Source of the DNA: VRUE01 sp963699215
GTDB taxonomy: Bacteria > Actinomycetota > Thermoleophilia > Solirubrobacterales > 70-9
NCBI GenBank assembly: GCA_963699215.1
Contig: OY969422.1
Span: 1,612,001 to 1,676,000, forward strand
Length of the DNA: 64,000 nucleotides
Direction of reading: 5' to 3'
Below the pieces are notes generated by a model. It saw only the letters and a list, made by a program, of their open reading frames with translations, made no database searches and was not told the origin of the DNA. Position numbers and translations under genes: made by a program. This document shows, piece after piece, positions 40,653 to 51,516 of this stretch. Each line of letters begins with the position of its first letter. Position 1 is the stretch's first letter.

Positions 40653-40758
40653 GGTCCTGGGTGAAAGGCACGGTGCGGGAGCGGCAACCCCGGTATTGGG
40701 TATTGACCGGCCAGTCATCCGTCTAGTTAACTGCGCTCAAGTGTTGGGGAGATCCTCC

Positions 40759-42426
40759 ATGCGGCTGCGCGGAGTCGTGGCGATCGCCGCGTTTGCCTGC
40801 GCGCTGCTCGGCGGCGCCGGCTCGGCGGCGGCCAGCACCCCGCACGACCTGACCGGGACGTGGAGCTGCTGCGGGAGCGGTGGGGCGGGTGCGCAGACTT
40901 GGACGATCACGTCGATGAACAAATCAACGGGGGCGTTCTCCGGCACCGGGAAAGGTGGATGTTGCACTTTCCCCGTCAAAGGGACGGCAAACGGGACGTC
41001 CGTGACGCTCACTACCGGTCCCTACGAACCGCTGACCAGCTACTCCGCGACCTTTACGGGAACGATTTCCGCGGACAGCAAAACGATTACCGGGGACTGG
41101 GACGATGACGCCTCTCCCGAGCCCTCTGGCACCTTCACCGCCACCCGCCCCTCGGCTCCGACTCCCGGCGATCCGGGCGATGCCCCTGAGCCCGGTCCCG
41201 CCGGACCGGGGGGCACCAAAGCCAAAGCGATCCCAGGCGACATCTACGTCGCCGACTCGAGCGCCAACGTCGGCAGCGGCGCGGTCTACAAGGTCGATCC
41301 CGAGAACGGGACGACGACCCTGGTCCACCAGGGCGCGCCTTTCTCGGGTATCCGCGACATCGCCTTCGGGCCCGACGGCAACCTCTACGTCACCGACATC
41401 GGCGCTAGCGCGGTCCACAAGATCGACCTCAAAACCGGCGCGGTCACGCGGCTGACCAAACAGTTCGATCCGCTTCTGCGCAACCCGTGGGGGATCGTCT
41501 ACGACCCCGTGCTCGGCGACTTCCTCGTCACCGACTTCTTCTTCGCCTCGGTCGTGCGCATCGATCCCAAAACCGGCGCGACGAAATCCCTGCTGGGAGA
41601 CGAGACCGTGCTCAAACGGGCGCACAGCATCGCGCTGGCGCCGGGAGGCCCCGCCTTCGTCAACGGCTTCAAAGAGCGCGGCGTGGTCAAGGTCGAGCAG
41701 GCGGGCGGCAAATGGAAAGCCACCACCTTCAAGAAAGGCCCCTTCGTGGCCTTGTTCGGAATCACGATCGGCACGACCCCGGCCGGCTACCGCTTCTTCG
41801 TTACCGACGCGGTTCCCTACACCCAGTCGGGCGGCGTCTACAGCTGGGTGGGCGACGGCAAACCGGAGCTGATCGCCAGCAACAGCCAGATCGGCACGCC
41901 GGCGGGCCTCGGCCTCTCCTCCGACGGCAAGACCCTCTACATCGGCTCGACCGGGACCTCGGCCGGCACTGGCTCGATCATCGCGATGAACCTCGCCGAC
42001 GGCAAACTGAAAACGCTCGCTGGGGGCTTCGTCTCGCCGACCAGCTTCGCGATCGCCCCGCCGAAAAAAGCGACCGTGCAGGTCGGTGCCGGCGGCTCTT
42101 CGACCAGCGCGAGCCCGAACGGGGTGACGACCACGGTCACCTCGCCCAATCAGCCGGTCTTCGCCAGCGTCGCGGTCAGCGTCAATCTGCCGAGCGGCTT
42201 CGCGCATGCGTCGAAGGCCGTGCGGGTCAAGGCGGTCGGGAAGCCGATCCCGCCGGGCAAGCCGACCAAGGTCAGGGTCAAGTTCAAGCGGGCGCTGGCG
42301 AAGAAGATCAAAGGCGTGCTGAAAGCGGGCGGAAAGGTGAAGGCGAAGATCACGGTCAAAGCCACCGCCGCCAACGGCGCCTCGAGCAAGTCCACCAAAC
42401 GGGTACCTATCCGCTTGGGCGGCTGA
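40759..42426 (+). CDS. Secreted beta-propeller (NHL/SMP-30-like) protein with N- and C-terminal modules
   Basis: A 555-aa exported protein: signal peptide (VVAIAAFACALLGGAGSAAAS), a disulfide-bearing beta domain (TGTWSCCGSGG, GGCCTFPVKG), a Pro/Gly linker (about 130-155), and a propeller of repeated strands (GDIYVADSS, GNLYVTDIGASAVHKID, GDFLVTDFFFASVVRID, GKTLYIGSTG). A Lys-rich beta domain (KPTKVRVKFKRALAKKIKG) ends the chain. A GGGAGA ribosome site precedes ATG 40759. It may bind or hydrolyse an extracellular substrate. No catalytic motif was recognised. Confidence 0.8.
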   Translation: MRLRGVVAIAAFACALLGGAGSAAASTPHDLTGTWSCCGSGGAGAQTWTITSMNKSTGAFSGTGKGGCCTFPVKGTANGTSVTLTTGPYEPLTSYSATFTGTISADSKTITGDWDDDASPEPSGTFTATRPSAPTPGDPGDAPEPGPAGPGGTKAKAIPGDIYVADSSANVGSGAVYKVDPENGTTTLVHQGAPFSGIRDIAFGPDGNLYVTDIGASAVHKIDLKTGAVTRLTKQFDPLLRNPWGIVYDPVLGDFLVTDFFFASVVRIDPKTGATKSLLGDETVLKRAHSIALAPGGPAFVNGFKERGVVKVEQAGGKWKATTFKKGPFVALFGITIGTTPAGYRFFVTDAVPYTQSGGVYSWVGDGKPELIASNSQIGTPAGLGLSSDGKTLYIGSTGTSAGTGSIIAMNLADGKLKTLAGGFVSPTSFAIAPPKKATVQVGAGGSSTSASPNGVTTTVTSPNQPVFASVAVSVNLPSGFAHASKAVRVKAVGKPIPPGKPTKVRVKFKRALAKKIKGVLKAGGKVKAKITVKATAANGASSKSTKRVPIRLGG

Positions 42427-42460
42427 GCCGATCGGTTGCCAGACCTGGCTTGGGTTTGGC

Positions 42461-44278
42461 TCAGTCCGGGGTGACGATCGCGAAGCTGGGGTCCGGTTCG
42501 TCGAGCAGGCCGAGGAGCTCGCCCAGCTTCTCGCCGTCGCCCTCGATTCGCAGGCGGCCGCTCTCGGCTAGCTCCGCGATCGATTCTGGGTCCAACAGCA
42601 GCTTGTTGAGCCCAGCGCGGTCGACTAGGAGGGTGGCGTCGGCCTCCGGCTCGTGGCAACCGTTGCGGTGACGCAGCACGCCGTTGCGCACGGTCAGCGC
42701 GTGCTCCTCATCGGGCTCTGAGATCGTCCAGTCGATCCGCAGGTTGCTGTCCCAGGCGCGCGGGCCGTCGAGTCGGATCGCCATCGCGTTGAGCAGCTGC
42801 GCGACGGAGAGGTTGGCGACGACGTCAGGGGGCGCGGGTGAGGTCGGCGTGCCGCCTATCCCCTCGCGCAGCTCCTTCGCCCCCGTCAGGAAGAAGTTGC
42901 GCCAGGTCGCGTTCTCGGCGCCGTAGCCGAGCCGCTCGAGCGCCTGCGCCTGCAGCTCCTTCGCCGCCTCGTTCTCGGGCTCGGCGAAGACGACGTGGTT
43001 GACGACCTCGGCGACCCAGCGGAAGTCGCCCTCGTCGAACGACCGGCGCGCCTTCTCCAGCACCGCTTCGGCGCCGCCCATGAACTCGACGTAGCGGCGC
43101 GCCTGCTGCTGCGGCGGGTGCTCCCAGAGGTGGGCCGGGTTGCCGTCGAACCAGCCCATGTAGCGCTGGTAGATCGCCTTCGTGTTGTGGCTGACCGTGC
43201 CGTAGAACTCGCGGCAGTGCCACTCCTCGGCGAGGCTCGGTGGGAGCTCGACCAGCTCGGCGATCTCCGGCCCGGTGTACCCCTTGTTGAGCAGGCGCAG
43301 GGTCTGGTCGTGCAGGTAGGTGTAGAGGTCGCGCTGCTTCTCCAGGTAGTCGACGATCCGCTCGCCGTCCCAGCAGGGCCAGTTGTGGCCGGAGAAGAGC
43401 ACGTCGGACCCGGCGCCGTAGAGCTCGATCGCCTCGTCCAGGTAGTGGGCCCAGACGCGTGGGTCGCGGACCAGGGCGCCGCGCGGGGTGAGGATGTTGT
43501 GCATCGAGCGGGCGACGTTGTCGGCGACGCAGAGCGCCCGCGCCCGCGGGAAGTGAATGTTCATCGCCGCCGGCGCCTCGGTGCCCGGGGTGAGCTGGAA
43601 GGTCATCTCCACCCCGTCGACGCTCTCGGCCTGGCCGGTCGCGGCGATCTCGACCGTGGGTGGGATCAGCGTGATCGTTCCCAGCGAGGTCGTTTGGCCG
43701 AGCCCGGAGCCGACCTGGCCCGTGGGGCCGCGCTCGAGCAGCGCCCCGTACATGTAGCCGGCGCGGCGACCCATCGCGGTCCCGGCGAAGACGTTCTCGC
43801 TGACCGCGTGGTGGAGGAAGCCGGAGGGGGCGAGGACGGGCACGCGCCCGGACTCGACATCCTCCTCCGAGACGACGCCCTTGGCGCCGCCGAAGTGGTC
43901 GACGTGGCTGTGGGTGTAGATCAGGCCGGTGACGGGACGCTCGCCGCGGTGCTCGCGGTAGAGCGCCAGCGCCGCCGCCGCGGTCTCGGTCGAGACCAGC
44001 GGGTCGATCACGACGATCCCCTCGTCGCCCTCGACCACGTGCATGTTCGAGAGGTCGAAGCCGCGCAGCTGGTAGAAGCCCGGCGCCAGCTCGAAGAGTC
44101 CGGCGATCCGGTTGAGCTGGCCCTGCCGCCAGAGGTTGGGGTGGACGGTGTCCGGTGCCTCGCCGTCGAGGAACTCGTAGGAGCGCAGGTCCCAGACCAC
44201 GCGGCCGCGCTCGTCCTCGACCACCGGCGGGTCGAAGGCGGCGACTAGGCCGCGGCGCGCCTGCTCGAGCTCGCTCAC
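42461..44278 (-). CDS. Metallo-beta-lactamase-fold alkylsulfatase (SdsA-type)
   Basis: A 605-aa protein. The MBL domain has the zinc motif THSHVDHFGG (H-x-H-x-D-H) and later residues in IHFPRARALCVADN and LFSGHNWPCWDGERI. A helical dimerisation region (YLHDQTLRLLNKGYTGPEIA) and an SCP2-like C-terminal domain (AIRLDGPRAWDSNLRIDWTI) complete the SDS-hydrolase plan. It would release fatty alcohols from alkyl sulfates. No signal peptide is visible. The gene ends the beta-oxidation operon; its GTG start overlaps the preceding stop, linking sulfate-ester cleavage to fatty-acid breakdown. Confidence 0.88.
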   Translation of the reverse strand: MSELEQARRGLVAAFDPPVVEDERGRVVWDLRSYEFLDGEAPDTVHPNLWRQGQLNRIAGLFELAPGFYQLRGFDLSNMHVVEGDEGIVVIDPLVSTETAAAALALYREHRGERPVTGLIYTHSHVDHFGGAKGVVSEEDVESGRVPVLAPSGFLHHAVSENVFAGTAMGRRAGYMYGALLERGPTGQVGSGLGQTTSLGTITLIPPTVEIAATGQAESVDGVEMTFQLTPGTEAPAAMNIHFPRARALCVADNVARSMHNILTPRGALVRDPRVWAHYLDEAIELYGAGSDVLFSGHNWPCWDGERIVDYLEKQRDLYTYLHDQTLRLLNKGYTGPEIAELVELPPSLAEEWHCREFYGTVSHNTKAIYQRYMGWFDGNPAHLWEHPPQQQARRYVEFMGGAEAVLEKARRSFDEGDFRWVAEVVNHVVFAEPENEAAKELQAQALERLGYGAENATWRNFFLTGAKELREGIGGTPTSPAPPDVVANLSVAQLLNAMAIRLDGPRAWDSNLRIDWTISEPDEEHALTVRNGVLRHRNGCHEPEADATLLVDRAGLNKLLLDPESIAELAESGRLRIEGDGEKLGELLGLLDEPDPSFAIVTPD

Positions 44279-45475
44279 TGGCCTCCCGTCGTCGAGGCGA
44301 TCAGCCGCGGGGCGGGTCGGTAAGCGTCGCCGTGCCCGGCGCGCAGCTCCTCCAGCAGGCCGACGGCGCGCTCGGTGCCGATCAGCTCGGTCAGCTCCAG
44401 CGGCCCGCGGGGCCAGTTGAAGCCGAGCCGCATCGCGGTGTCCATGTCGGCCGGCGAGCCGACCTCCTCTTCGAGCGCGAACGCCGCCTCGTTGGCGATC
44501 TGGGCGAAGAGGCGGGGCAGCACGGCCTCGGCGGCCGGGTCGATCTTCGCCAGCTCGGCCGGGTCGAGCGTGGGGGCGTCGACCCCCAGGTCGGGGTCGG
44601 ACTCGCGGTGCGGGCTGTCGCCGTACTGGTAGAAGCCGCGGCCGCTCTTGCGGCCCAGCCGGCCCTCGCCCGACCATTTGCTCCTGGATCGCGCTCGGTC
44701 GCCAGCGCTCGGGCTCGCCTCCCTGGCGGTAGAAGGAGTGGGCGACGCTGAGGTTGACGTCGAGGCCGATCAGGTCGATCAGCTCGAAGGGCCCCATGCG
44801 GAAGCCGCCGCCGAGCCGGCAGATGCGGTCGATCGCGGTAGCGTCGGCGATGCCGTCGGCGAGCATCCGCAGCGACTCCAGCGTGAAGGGGCGGGCGAGG
44901 CGGTTGGCGATGAAGCCGGGGCTGTCCTTGGCCCGGATCGGCGTGCGCCCCATGCGCCGTCCGACCTCGGCGGTGGCATCCAGCGCGGCGGCGCTGGAGC
45001 GCTCGGTCGCGACCACCTCGACCAGCTCGCATCAGCGCCGGCGGGTTGAAGAAGTGCATGCCGACGACGCGCTCGGGGCAAGGCACCTCCGCGGCGATCG
45101 CCGTCACCGGCAGCGAGGACGTGTTGCTGGCGAGGATCGTCTCCGGGCCGCAGGTCTCGGCCAGGGCGGCGAACAGCTGCCGCTTCAGCTCCAGGTCCTC
45201 GGGGGCCGCCTCGACCACCAGCTCGCAGTTCGCCGAGGTCGGCGAGACTCGTCGCCGCGCCGACCTGCCCGCTGGCCGTGTCGGCGTCCTCGTCGCTCCA
45301 GCAGACCCTTCGCGCTGCCCTTCGCCAGCGCCCCGTGCAGCCGCTCGATCCCCGCTTCGAGCGCCGCCGGAACCGGGTCGTGCAGGCGGGTCTCGTAGCC
45401 GCCCAGCGCCGCGACCTGGGCGATTCCGGCGCCCATCGTGCCGGCGCCGACGACGCCGACCCGCTCGACCTTCAC
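44275..45475 (-). CDS. 3-hydroxyacyl-CoA dehydrogenase, broken by about four frameshifts
   Basis: NAD-dependent beta-oxidation enzyme. Pieces in successive frames give one full protein: Rossmann domain (VERVGVVGAGTMGAGIAQVAA), NCELVVEAAPEDLELKRQLF, NTSSLPVTAIAAE, VVGMHFFNPPALM, then KDSPGFIANRLARP, and two C-terminal 3HCDH domains, the second ending AYRPAPRLIASTTGGQ. Frame changes lie near 44668, 45028, 45230 and 45293, each repaired by restoring one GC/CG dinucleotide. GTG 45475 overlaps the stop of the enoyl-CoA hydratase gene. A tandem 3HCDH tail is usual for PaaH/FadB2-like enzymes. I read the breaks as sequence errors. Confidence 0.8.
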
Positions 45476-46245
45476 CGCCCCTCGAACCTCGGCTCCCGCT
45501 TCTCGAGGAAGGCCTGCATTCCCTCGACCCGATCCTCGGTCGCCATCGCCAGCTCGTAGAGCCGGCGCTCGTTCTCCAGCCCGGCCGCGAGCGCCGTCTC
45601 CTCGGCGGCCAGCACCGCCTGCTTGGCGAGGCGGACGGCGATCGGCGGCCGCTCGGCGACGGTCTGGGCCAGCTCGATCGCCTCCTCCAGCCAGCGGCTC
45701 TTCTTTGCCGACCTTGTTGACCAGACCCATCTCGCGCGCCATGTCGGCGTCGAAGCTGGCGGCCGGTGAGCACGTACTCCATCGCCCGCTGCTTGCCGAG
45801 CACGCGTGCCAGCCGCTGCGTGCCGCCACCGCCGGGGATGATCCCGAGGGTGATCTCTGGCTGGCCGAAGCGGGCCGTGTCGGAGGCGACGATCATGTCG
45901 CAGGCCAGCGCCAGCTCGCAGCCGCCGCCGAGGGCGAAGCCGGAGACCGCGGCGACGAGCGGCGTCTTGATCGCAGCGACGCGGCGCCAGAAGGAGGCGG
46001 AGGGATGGCTCAGCGCGTCGGCGAAGCTGCGTTCGCTCAGCGCCCGGATGTCGGCTCCGGCGGCGAAGACCTTCTCGGAGCCGGCGATGACGACGCAGCG
46101 GACGTCGGGGTCGGGATCGAGCCGTTCCAGCTCGACCGCGATCTCCTCCATCATCTCCGGCGAGAGCGCGTTGCGCGCCTCCGGCCGGTTGAGCCGCAGC
46201 AGCGCGACGTGGCCGTCGACGCGAGCTCTCGACCAGTTCCGCCAT
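45472..46245 (-). CDS. Enoyl-CoA hydratase/isomerase, broken by about three frameshifts
   Basis: Crotonase-fold enzyme of about 255 aa that hydrates enoyl-CoA. Pieces: VALLRLNRPEARNALSPEMM, the oxyanion-hole region FAAGADIRALSE, SGFALGGGCELALACD with the catalytic Glu neighbourhood GQPEITLGIIPGGGGTQRL, and the C-terminus LEEAIELAQTVAERPP...EKREPRFEGR. Frame changes occur near 45690, 45760 and 46221, all of the GCGC-to-GC type. ATG 46245 overlaps the acyl-CoA dehydrogenase stop (TGATG). Confidence 0.82.
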   Translation of the reverse strand: MAELVESSRRRPRRAAAAQPAGGAQRALAGDDGGDRGRAGTARSRPRRPLRRHRRLREGLRRRSRHPGAERTQLRRRAEPSLRLLLAPRRCDQDAARRRGLRLRPRRRLRAGAGLRHDRRLRHGPLRPARDHPRDHPRRWRHAAAGTRARQAAGDGVRAHRPPASTPTWRARWVWSTRSAKKSRWLEEAIELAQTVAERPPIAVRLAKQAVLAAEETALAAGLENERRLYELAMATEDRVEGMQAFLEKREPRFEGR

Positions 46246-47421
46246 CAGTCCTTGCCGGCCTCCAGCGGCATCATCGCGTTGATCCCGGTCGCGGCGCGGC
46301 CGATGATCAGCTTCTGGATCTGCGAGGTGCCCTCGTAGAGGGTCGTGACCCGCGCGTCGCGCAGGTAGCGCTCGACCGGGTAGTCGTCGACGTAGCCGGC
46401 GCCGCCGTGGACCTGGATCGCCAGGTTGGCGCACTCGACCGCGGACTCGGTCGCGTAGAGCTTCGCCACCGAGGTCTCCATCGTGTTCGGCTTGCCTTCG
46501 TCCTTCAGCACGCCGGCGCGGTAGACCAGCATCCGCGCAGGCGTCGCGCTTGAGGATCATGTCGGCGATCATCTCCTGGACCAGCTGGAAGCGGGCCAGC
46601 GGCACGCCGAACTGCTTGCGCTCCTTGGCGTAGGCGACCGAGGCGTCGACGCAGCCGTCGCAGATGCCGACGCAGCCGGCGGCGACGCTGTAGCGGCCGT
46701 TGTCGAGGGCGCTCATCGCGACCTTGAAGCCGTCGCCGATCTCGCCCAGCATCGCGTCCTCGCCGACCTCGACGCCGTCGAGCGAGATCTCGCCGGTGTC
46801 GGAGGAGCGCAGCCCGAGCTTGCCGTGGATCTCCTGCGTGGTGAAGCCCTCGCTTGCGGTCGGGACGAGGAAGCAGGCGAGCCCGCGGTGCTTCTTCTCG
46901 GGATCGGTCTGGGCGAAGATCAGCGCCACCTCGGAGAAGTTGGCGAGCGAGATCCACATCTTCTGGCCGCTGATCGACCAGCCCGAGTCGGTCTTCGTCG
47001 CCCGCGTGCGCAGGTTGGCGGCGTCGGAGCCGGTGTCGGGCTCGGTCAGGCCGAAGCAGCCGAGCGCCTCGCCCGAGCAGAGCCGCGGCAGCCACTTCTG
47101 CTTCTGCTCCTCGGTTCCCCACTTCTCGATCGAGCCGGCGACGAGCGAGGTCTGCACCGAGACGACGGTGCGGGCGGAGGAGTCGGCGCGGCCGACCTGC
47201 TCGACGATCAGCCCGTAGCCGATGTAGTCGAGGCCGCGGCCGCCGTACTGCTCGGCGACCGGCGCGCCCAGGTAGCCGACCTCGCCCAGCTTGCTCGCCA
47301 GCTCGCGGTCGAAGCGAGCAGCGCGGTCGTTCTCTTTGACCCGCGGGACGATCTCGCGGTCGGCGAACTCGCGCGCCGCTTCGGAGATCAGGCGCTGCTC
47401 GTCGGTCAGCTGGAAGTCCAT
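46245..47421 (-). CDS. Acyl-CoA dehydrogenase, broken by one frameshift
   Basis: FAD enzyme that introduces the alpha-beta double bond, about 390 aa. It has GCFGLTEPDTGSDAANLRT (FAD and substrate loop), WISGQKMWISLANFSE-like strands (SGWSISGQKMWISLANF), GVPLARFQLVQEMIADM and the C-terminal YEGTSQIQKLIIGR with the catalytic Glu. One frame change near 46535 (GCGCGC shortened to GCGC) separates residues up to ILKRDACA from RMLVYRAG. The ATG start is 47421. Confidence 0.86.
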
Positions 47422-47447
47422 CTCACCCCTGCTTTCTCGGTGTCGTC

Positions 47448-48245
47448 TCAGTGCTCGAAGCTCTCGTCCCAGGGTCGCCGCGAAGGCCTCCTGGGCCTCG
47501 CGGGTGCGGGCCCCGGCGCCTCGGCCAGCCCGCTGCCGTCGATCGCGGCGACGGCCTGGATCTCGCGCGTGGTCGAGGCGAGGAAGGCCTCATGGGCGGC
47601 CCGCAGGTCGTCGACCGGCCAGGCGCCCTCCTCGACGTGCAGCGCCTTGACCAGGCGGTCGCGGGTGATCGACTCGAGCACGCCGACGTCGAGCGCGGGC
47701 GTGCGCAGCGTCCCCTCGGGCGAGACCCAGAAGATCGCCGAGGTGGGCGGCTCCAGGACGGTGCCGTCGGGACGCACCAGGACCGCCTCGTCGGCGCCCT
47801 GCGCTTGGGCCAGCCGCGTCGCCTGCATGTTGGCGGCGTAGGAGAGCGACTTGACCCCGTTGAGGATCACGGTGGGCGAGTAGGTGACGGTGGCGAGGCG
47901 CAGCGTCTCGGCGTGCGGGCGGCAGCGGCTCGGTCGCCGCGATCCGCCGCCCGCCGCGGGTGACGATCAGCCGCAGCTGCCCGTCGACATCGCCGGCCAC
48001 GGCGAGCAGCGCGTCGATCTCGCGCTCCAGTGCGGCGCGGTCGAACTCGAGCTCGATCGCGGCGGCGGAGCGCTCCAGCCGGTCGAGGTGGTCGGCGAGG
48101 GCGAAGGGCCGCCCAGCGTAGAGCCGGATCACCTCGAAGGCGCCGTCGCCCCGGTAGAGCCCGTCGTCCTTCATCGGCACCGTCGCCTCGGCGGTGGGGT
48201 GATCGTCCCGTCGACGCTGGCAAGTTCTGTGAACTCCGTCGTCAT
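47448..48245 (-). CDS. Class IV PLP aminotransferase, broken by about three frameshifts
   Basis: Fold-type IV enzyme (branched-chain aminotransferase, D-amino-acid transaminase or aminodeoxychorismate lyase type), about 265 aa. DGLYRGDGAFEVIRLYAG and HLDRLERSA form the N-terminal domain. The PLP lysine is in NGVKSLSYAANM. EPPTSAIFWVSPEG and GVLESITRD follow. Frame changes near 47508 and 48197 are single-base losses in C or G runs; that near 47915 is a GC loss. ATG 48245 begins MTTEFTELASVDG. Which activity it has is not decided. Confidence 0.78.
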
Positions 48246-48306
48246 TGCCGCGCGAGGCTACCTGAACCTTGTCCCCCTATAGGGGGTGAAAGGCTCCATC
48301 AGGGTT

Positions 48307-49510
<1,204 letters not shown>

Positions 49511-49557
49511 AGCCGGGCATTAAAGGTGACCCGGCGCGGCGGCGTATCCTGAGCCCC

Positions 49558-49852
49558 ATGGGTTTCATCCTGCGTCACCTTGGGGATGCTGGCGTTCATG
49601 GTCGGCGTGCTCTTCCTGATCGGCCACTTCTACCAAGGCAGCAACGCCGACCTGGTCGACTGGAAGCCGACCCGCGCGCCCGAAGTCGAGGTCCAGAACG
49701 AGATCGACGACGTGCGGCAGATGCTGGAGGCGCAGAACGAGATGCGCCGCCGCCGCGGCGCCCCCGAGATCGACGAGGACGCGCTGCGGGTCGAGGTCGA
49801 AGAGGAGGAGCTGGAGCGGCTGCGGCGGGGCGACCCGTTCGGCGGGGACTGA
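49558..49852 (+). CDS. Small membrane protein with charged C-terminal tail, probable frameshift near its start
   Basis: One transmembrane helix (GMLAFMVGVLFLIGHFY) is followed by a charged helical tail (NEIDDVRQMLEAQNEMRRRR, ending RGDPFGGD). TATCCT (49545-49550) lies 7 nt before ATG 49558, but that codon is in a different frame from the helix (in frame from 49580). A small indel near 49580 is therefore likely, in line with the indel-rich zone. About 95 aa; function unknown. Confidence 0.55.
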
Positions 49853-49864
49853 GAGACCCCGGCG

Positions 49865-50306
49865 ATGGCGCGGGCGCTGATCGTCGGTTGCGGCTGCCGC
49901 GGCCGCTCGCTGGGGGAGCGTCTGCTCGCCGAGGGCTGGGCGGTGCGCGGGACGAGCCGCCGCGAGGAGAGCTTGGCGGCGATCGAGGCGGCCGGGATCG
50001 AGCCGGCGCTCGCCGACCCCGCCCGCCCCGACACCGTGCTCGACCTGGTCGGCGACGTGGCCGCTGTGTACTGGCTGCTCGGCTCGGCGCAGGGGGAGCC
50101 GGAGGAGCTCGCCGCGATCCACGGCCCGCGGCTCGAGCGCCTGCTGGAGCGCCTGGTCGAAACGCCTGTGCGGCGTTTCGTCTACGAGGCGGAGCGGCAG
50201 CGCCGACGATGCGATCCTGGCGCAAGGGAGCGAGATCGTGCGCGCCGCAGGCGAGCGCTGGCGCATCCCGGTCTGCCGTCGCCGGCCGGGGAGTCGATAT
50301 GGCTAA
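49865..50306 (+). CDS. NAD(P)-binding epimerase-like protein, broken by one frameshift
   Basis: A protein of about 147 aa with an N-terminal Rossmann motif (ALIVGCGCRGRSLGERLLAEG) and VYWLLGSA, LVETPVRRFVYEA, as in short NAD(P)H-binding proteins. A frame change near 50190 moves the true reading to SADDAILAQGSEIVRAAGE, ending in a TAA at 50304-50306. It is shorter than full epimerases. It lies 12 nt after the preceding small gene. Confidence 0.65.
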
Positions 50307-50307
50307 A

Positions 50308-50350
50308 CTCGGATTGGAATTAAGGTAAATGCCGAAAGCGAATATCCGAG
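50308..50350 (+). promoter_or_regulatory. Inverted repeat in the peroxiredoxin promoter
   Basis: CTCGGAT (50308-50314) and ATCCGAG (50344-50350) are perfect complements spanning an AT-rich core (GGAATTAAGGTAAAT). A GAGAGGAG ribosome site follows for ATG 50363. The repeat may be a redox-regulator site or a leader hairpin. Confidence 0.4.
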
Positions 50351-50362
50351 AGGAGCGGTCCG

Positions 50363-51028
50363 ATGGCGCTGAAGCTTGGTGACGTAGCACCCGATTTCGA
50401 AGCCGACACGACCGAGGGTCGGATCAAGTTCCACGACTGGATCGGCGATTCCTGGGCGGTGCTGTTCTCGCACCCGAAGGACTTCACGCCTGTCTGCACG
50501 ACCGAGCTCGGCTACATGGCGAGCATCGAGCCGGAGTTCGCGAAGCGCAACGTGAAGATCATCGGCCTCTCGGTCGACCCGCTCGACAAGCACGAGGATT
50601 GGGCGAAGGACATCGAGGCCACCCAGGGCGCGGCGCCGAACTACCCGATCGTCAGCGACGCCGACTTCAAGGTCTCCAAGCTCTACGGGATGCTGCCGGC
50701 GGACGTCTCCGGCGACGCCGCCGACCGCACGCCGGTCGACAACCAGACCGTGCGCAACGTCTTCGTCATCGGCCCCGACAAGAAAGTCAAGCTCATCCTC
50801 GTCTACCCGATGACCACCGGGCGCAACTTCGACGAGGTCCTGCGGGTGATCGACTCGCTCCAGCTCACCGCCGAACACAAAGTCGCGACCCCGGCCCAGT
50901 GGCAGCAGGGCGATGACGTGATCATCGCCGGCTCGGTCTCCAACGACGAGGCGAAGGAGATCTACCCGGAGGGCTGGGAGGAGCCGCGGCCCTACATCCG
51001 CATCGTTCCCCAGCCCGGGAAGTCTTAG
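50363..51028 (+). CDS. 1-Cys peroxiredoxin (Prx6 type)
   Basis: A 221-aa cytoplasmic peroxidase that reduces hydrogen peroxide and organic peroxides. The peroxidatic Cys45 is in DFTPVCTTELG. The dimer-forming C-terminal domain (TGRNFDEVLRVIDSLQLT, ...KEIYPEGWEEPRPYIR) is the long form characteristic of the Prx6 group. No resolving Cys is seen, so an external thiol is needed. Strong ribosome site. Confidence 0.95.
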   Translation: MALKLGDVAPDFEADTTEGRIKFHDWIGDSWAVLFSHPKDFTPVCTTELGYMASIEPEFAKRNVKIIGLSVDPLDKHEDWAKDIEATQGAAPNYPIVSDADFKVSKLYGMLPADVSGDAADRTPVDNQTVRNVFVIGPDKKVKLILVYPMTTGRNFDEVLRVIDSLQLTAEHKVATPAQWQQGDDVIIAGSVSNDEAKEIYPEGWEEPRPYIRIVPQPGKS

Positions 51029-51516
51029 CCGAGACGGTCCAGCAGGTCGCCGAGGATCCGCGCGGTGGCTCCCCAGATCAGCTGACCTTCGACCTCGTAG
51101 GTCGGGGTGTGGATCGGGATGCCGCGGCGGACCAGACGGCGCATCGCGTAGCCCTCGCGCAGGATCTCGAGCGAGAAGGTGAGGACGGTCTCGACCTCGG
51201 CGGGGTTGGGCTCGAGGCCGAGCTCGCCGGGGTGGGGGATGCGGCCGACGAAGGGGTGGATGCGGTAGCCGGTGACGAAGGTGCCGGTGGTCGGCAGCTG
51301 CTCGCCGATCTCGACCAGCGCGGGATCGAGGCCGATCTCCTCCTGCGCCTCGCGCAGCGCCGTCGCCGCGAGGTCGGCGTCGCCCTCGTCCCTGCGCCCA
51401 CCGGGGAAGGAGATCTCGCCCGCGTGGCGGCGCAGGTCCGCGCGCCGCTCGGTGAACACCAGCCCCGGCTCGTCGGGCCAGCCGTAGAGCGGCAGCAGCA
51501 CTGCGGCGTCGGTCAA
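51025..51516 (-). CDS. NUDIX hydrolase, CoA pyrophosphatase-like
   Basis: A 163-aa enzyme with the full NUDIX box GGRRDEGDADLAATALREAQEEIG-type sequence (residues about 40-62) preceded by AGEISFPGG, the NudL/CoAse pattern that cleaves coenzyme A or its derivatives. The N-terminus is about 50 residues shorter than typical CoAses. Its TTG start overlaps the upstream SDR stop, and the next in-frame region belongs to that gene. Confidence 0.85.
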   Translation of the reverse strand: MTDAAVLLPLYGWPDEPGLVFTERRADLRRHAGEISFPGGRRDEGDADLAATALREAQEEIGLDPALVEIGEQLPTTGTFVTGYRIHPFVGRIPHPGELGLEPNPAEVETVLTFSLEILREGYAMRRLVRRGIPIHTPTYEVEGQLIWGATARILGDLLDRLG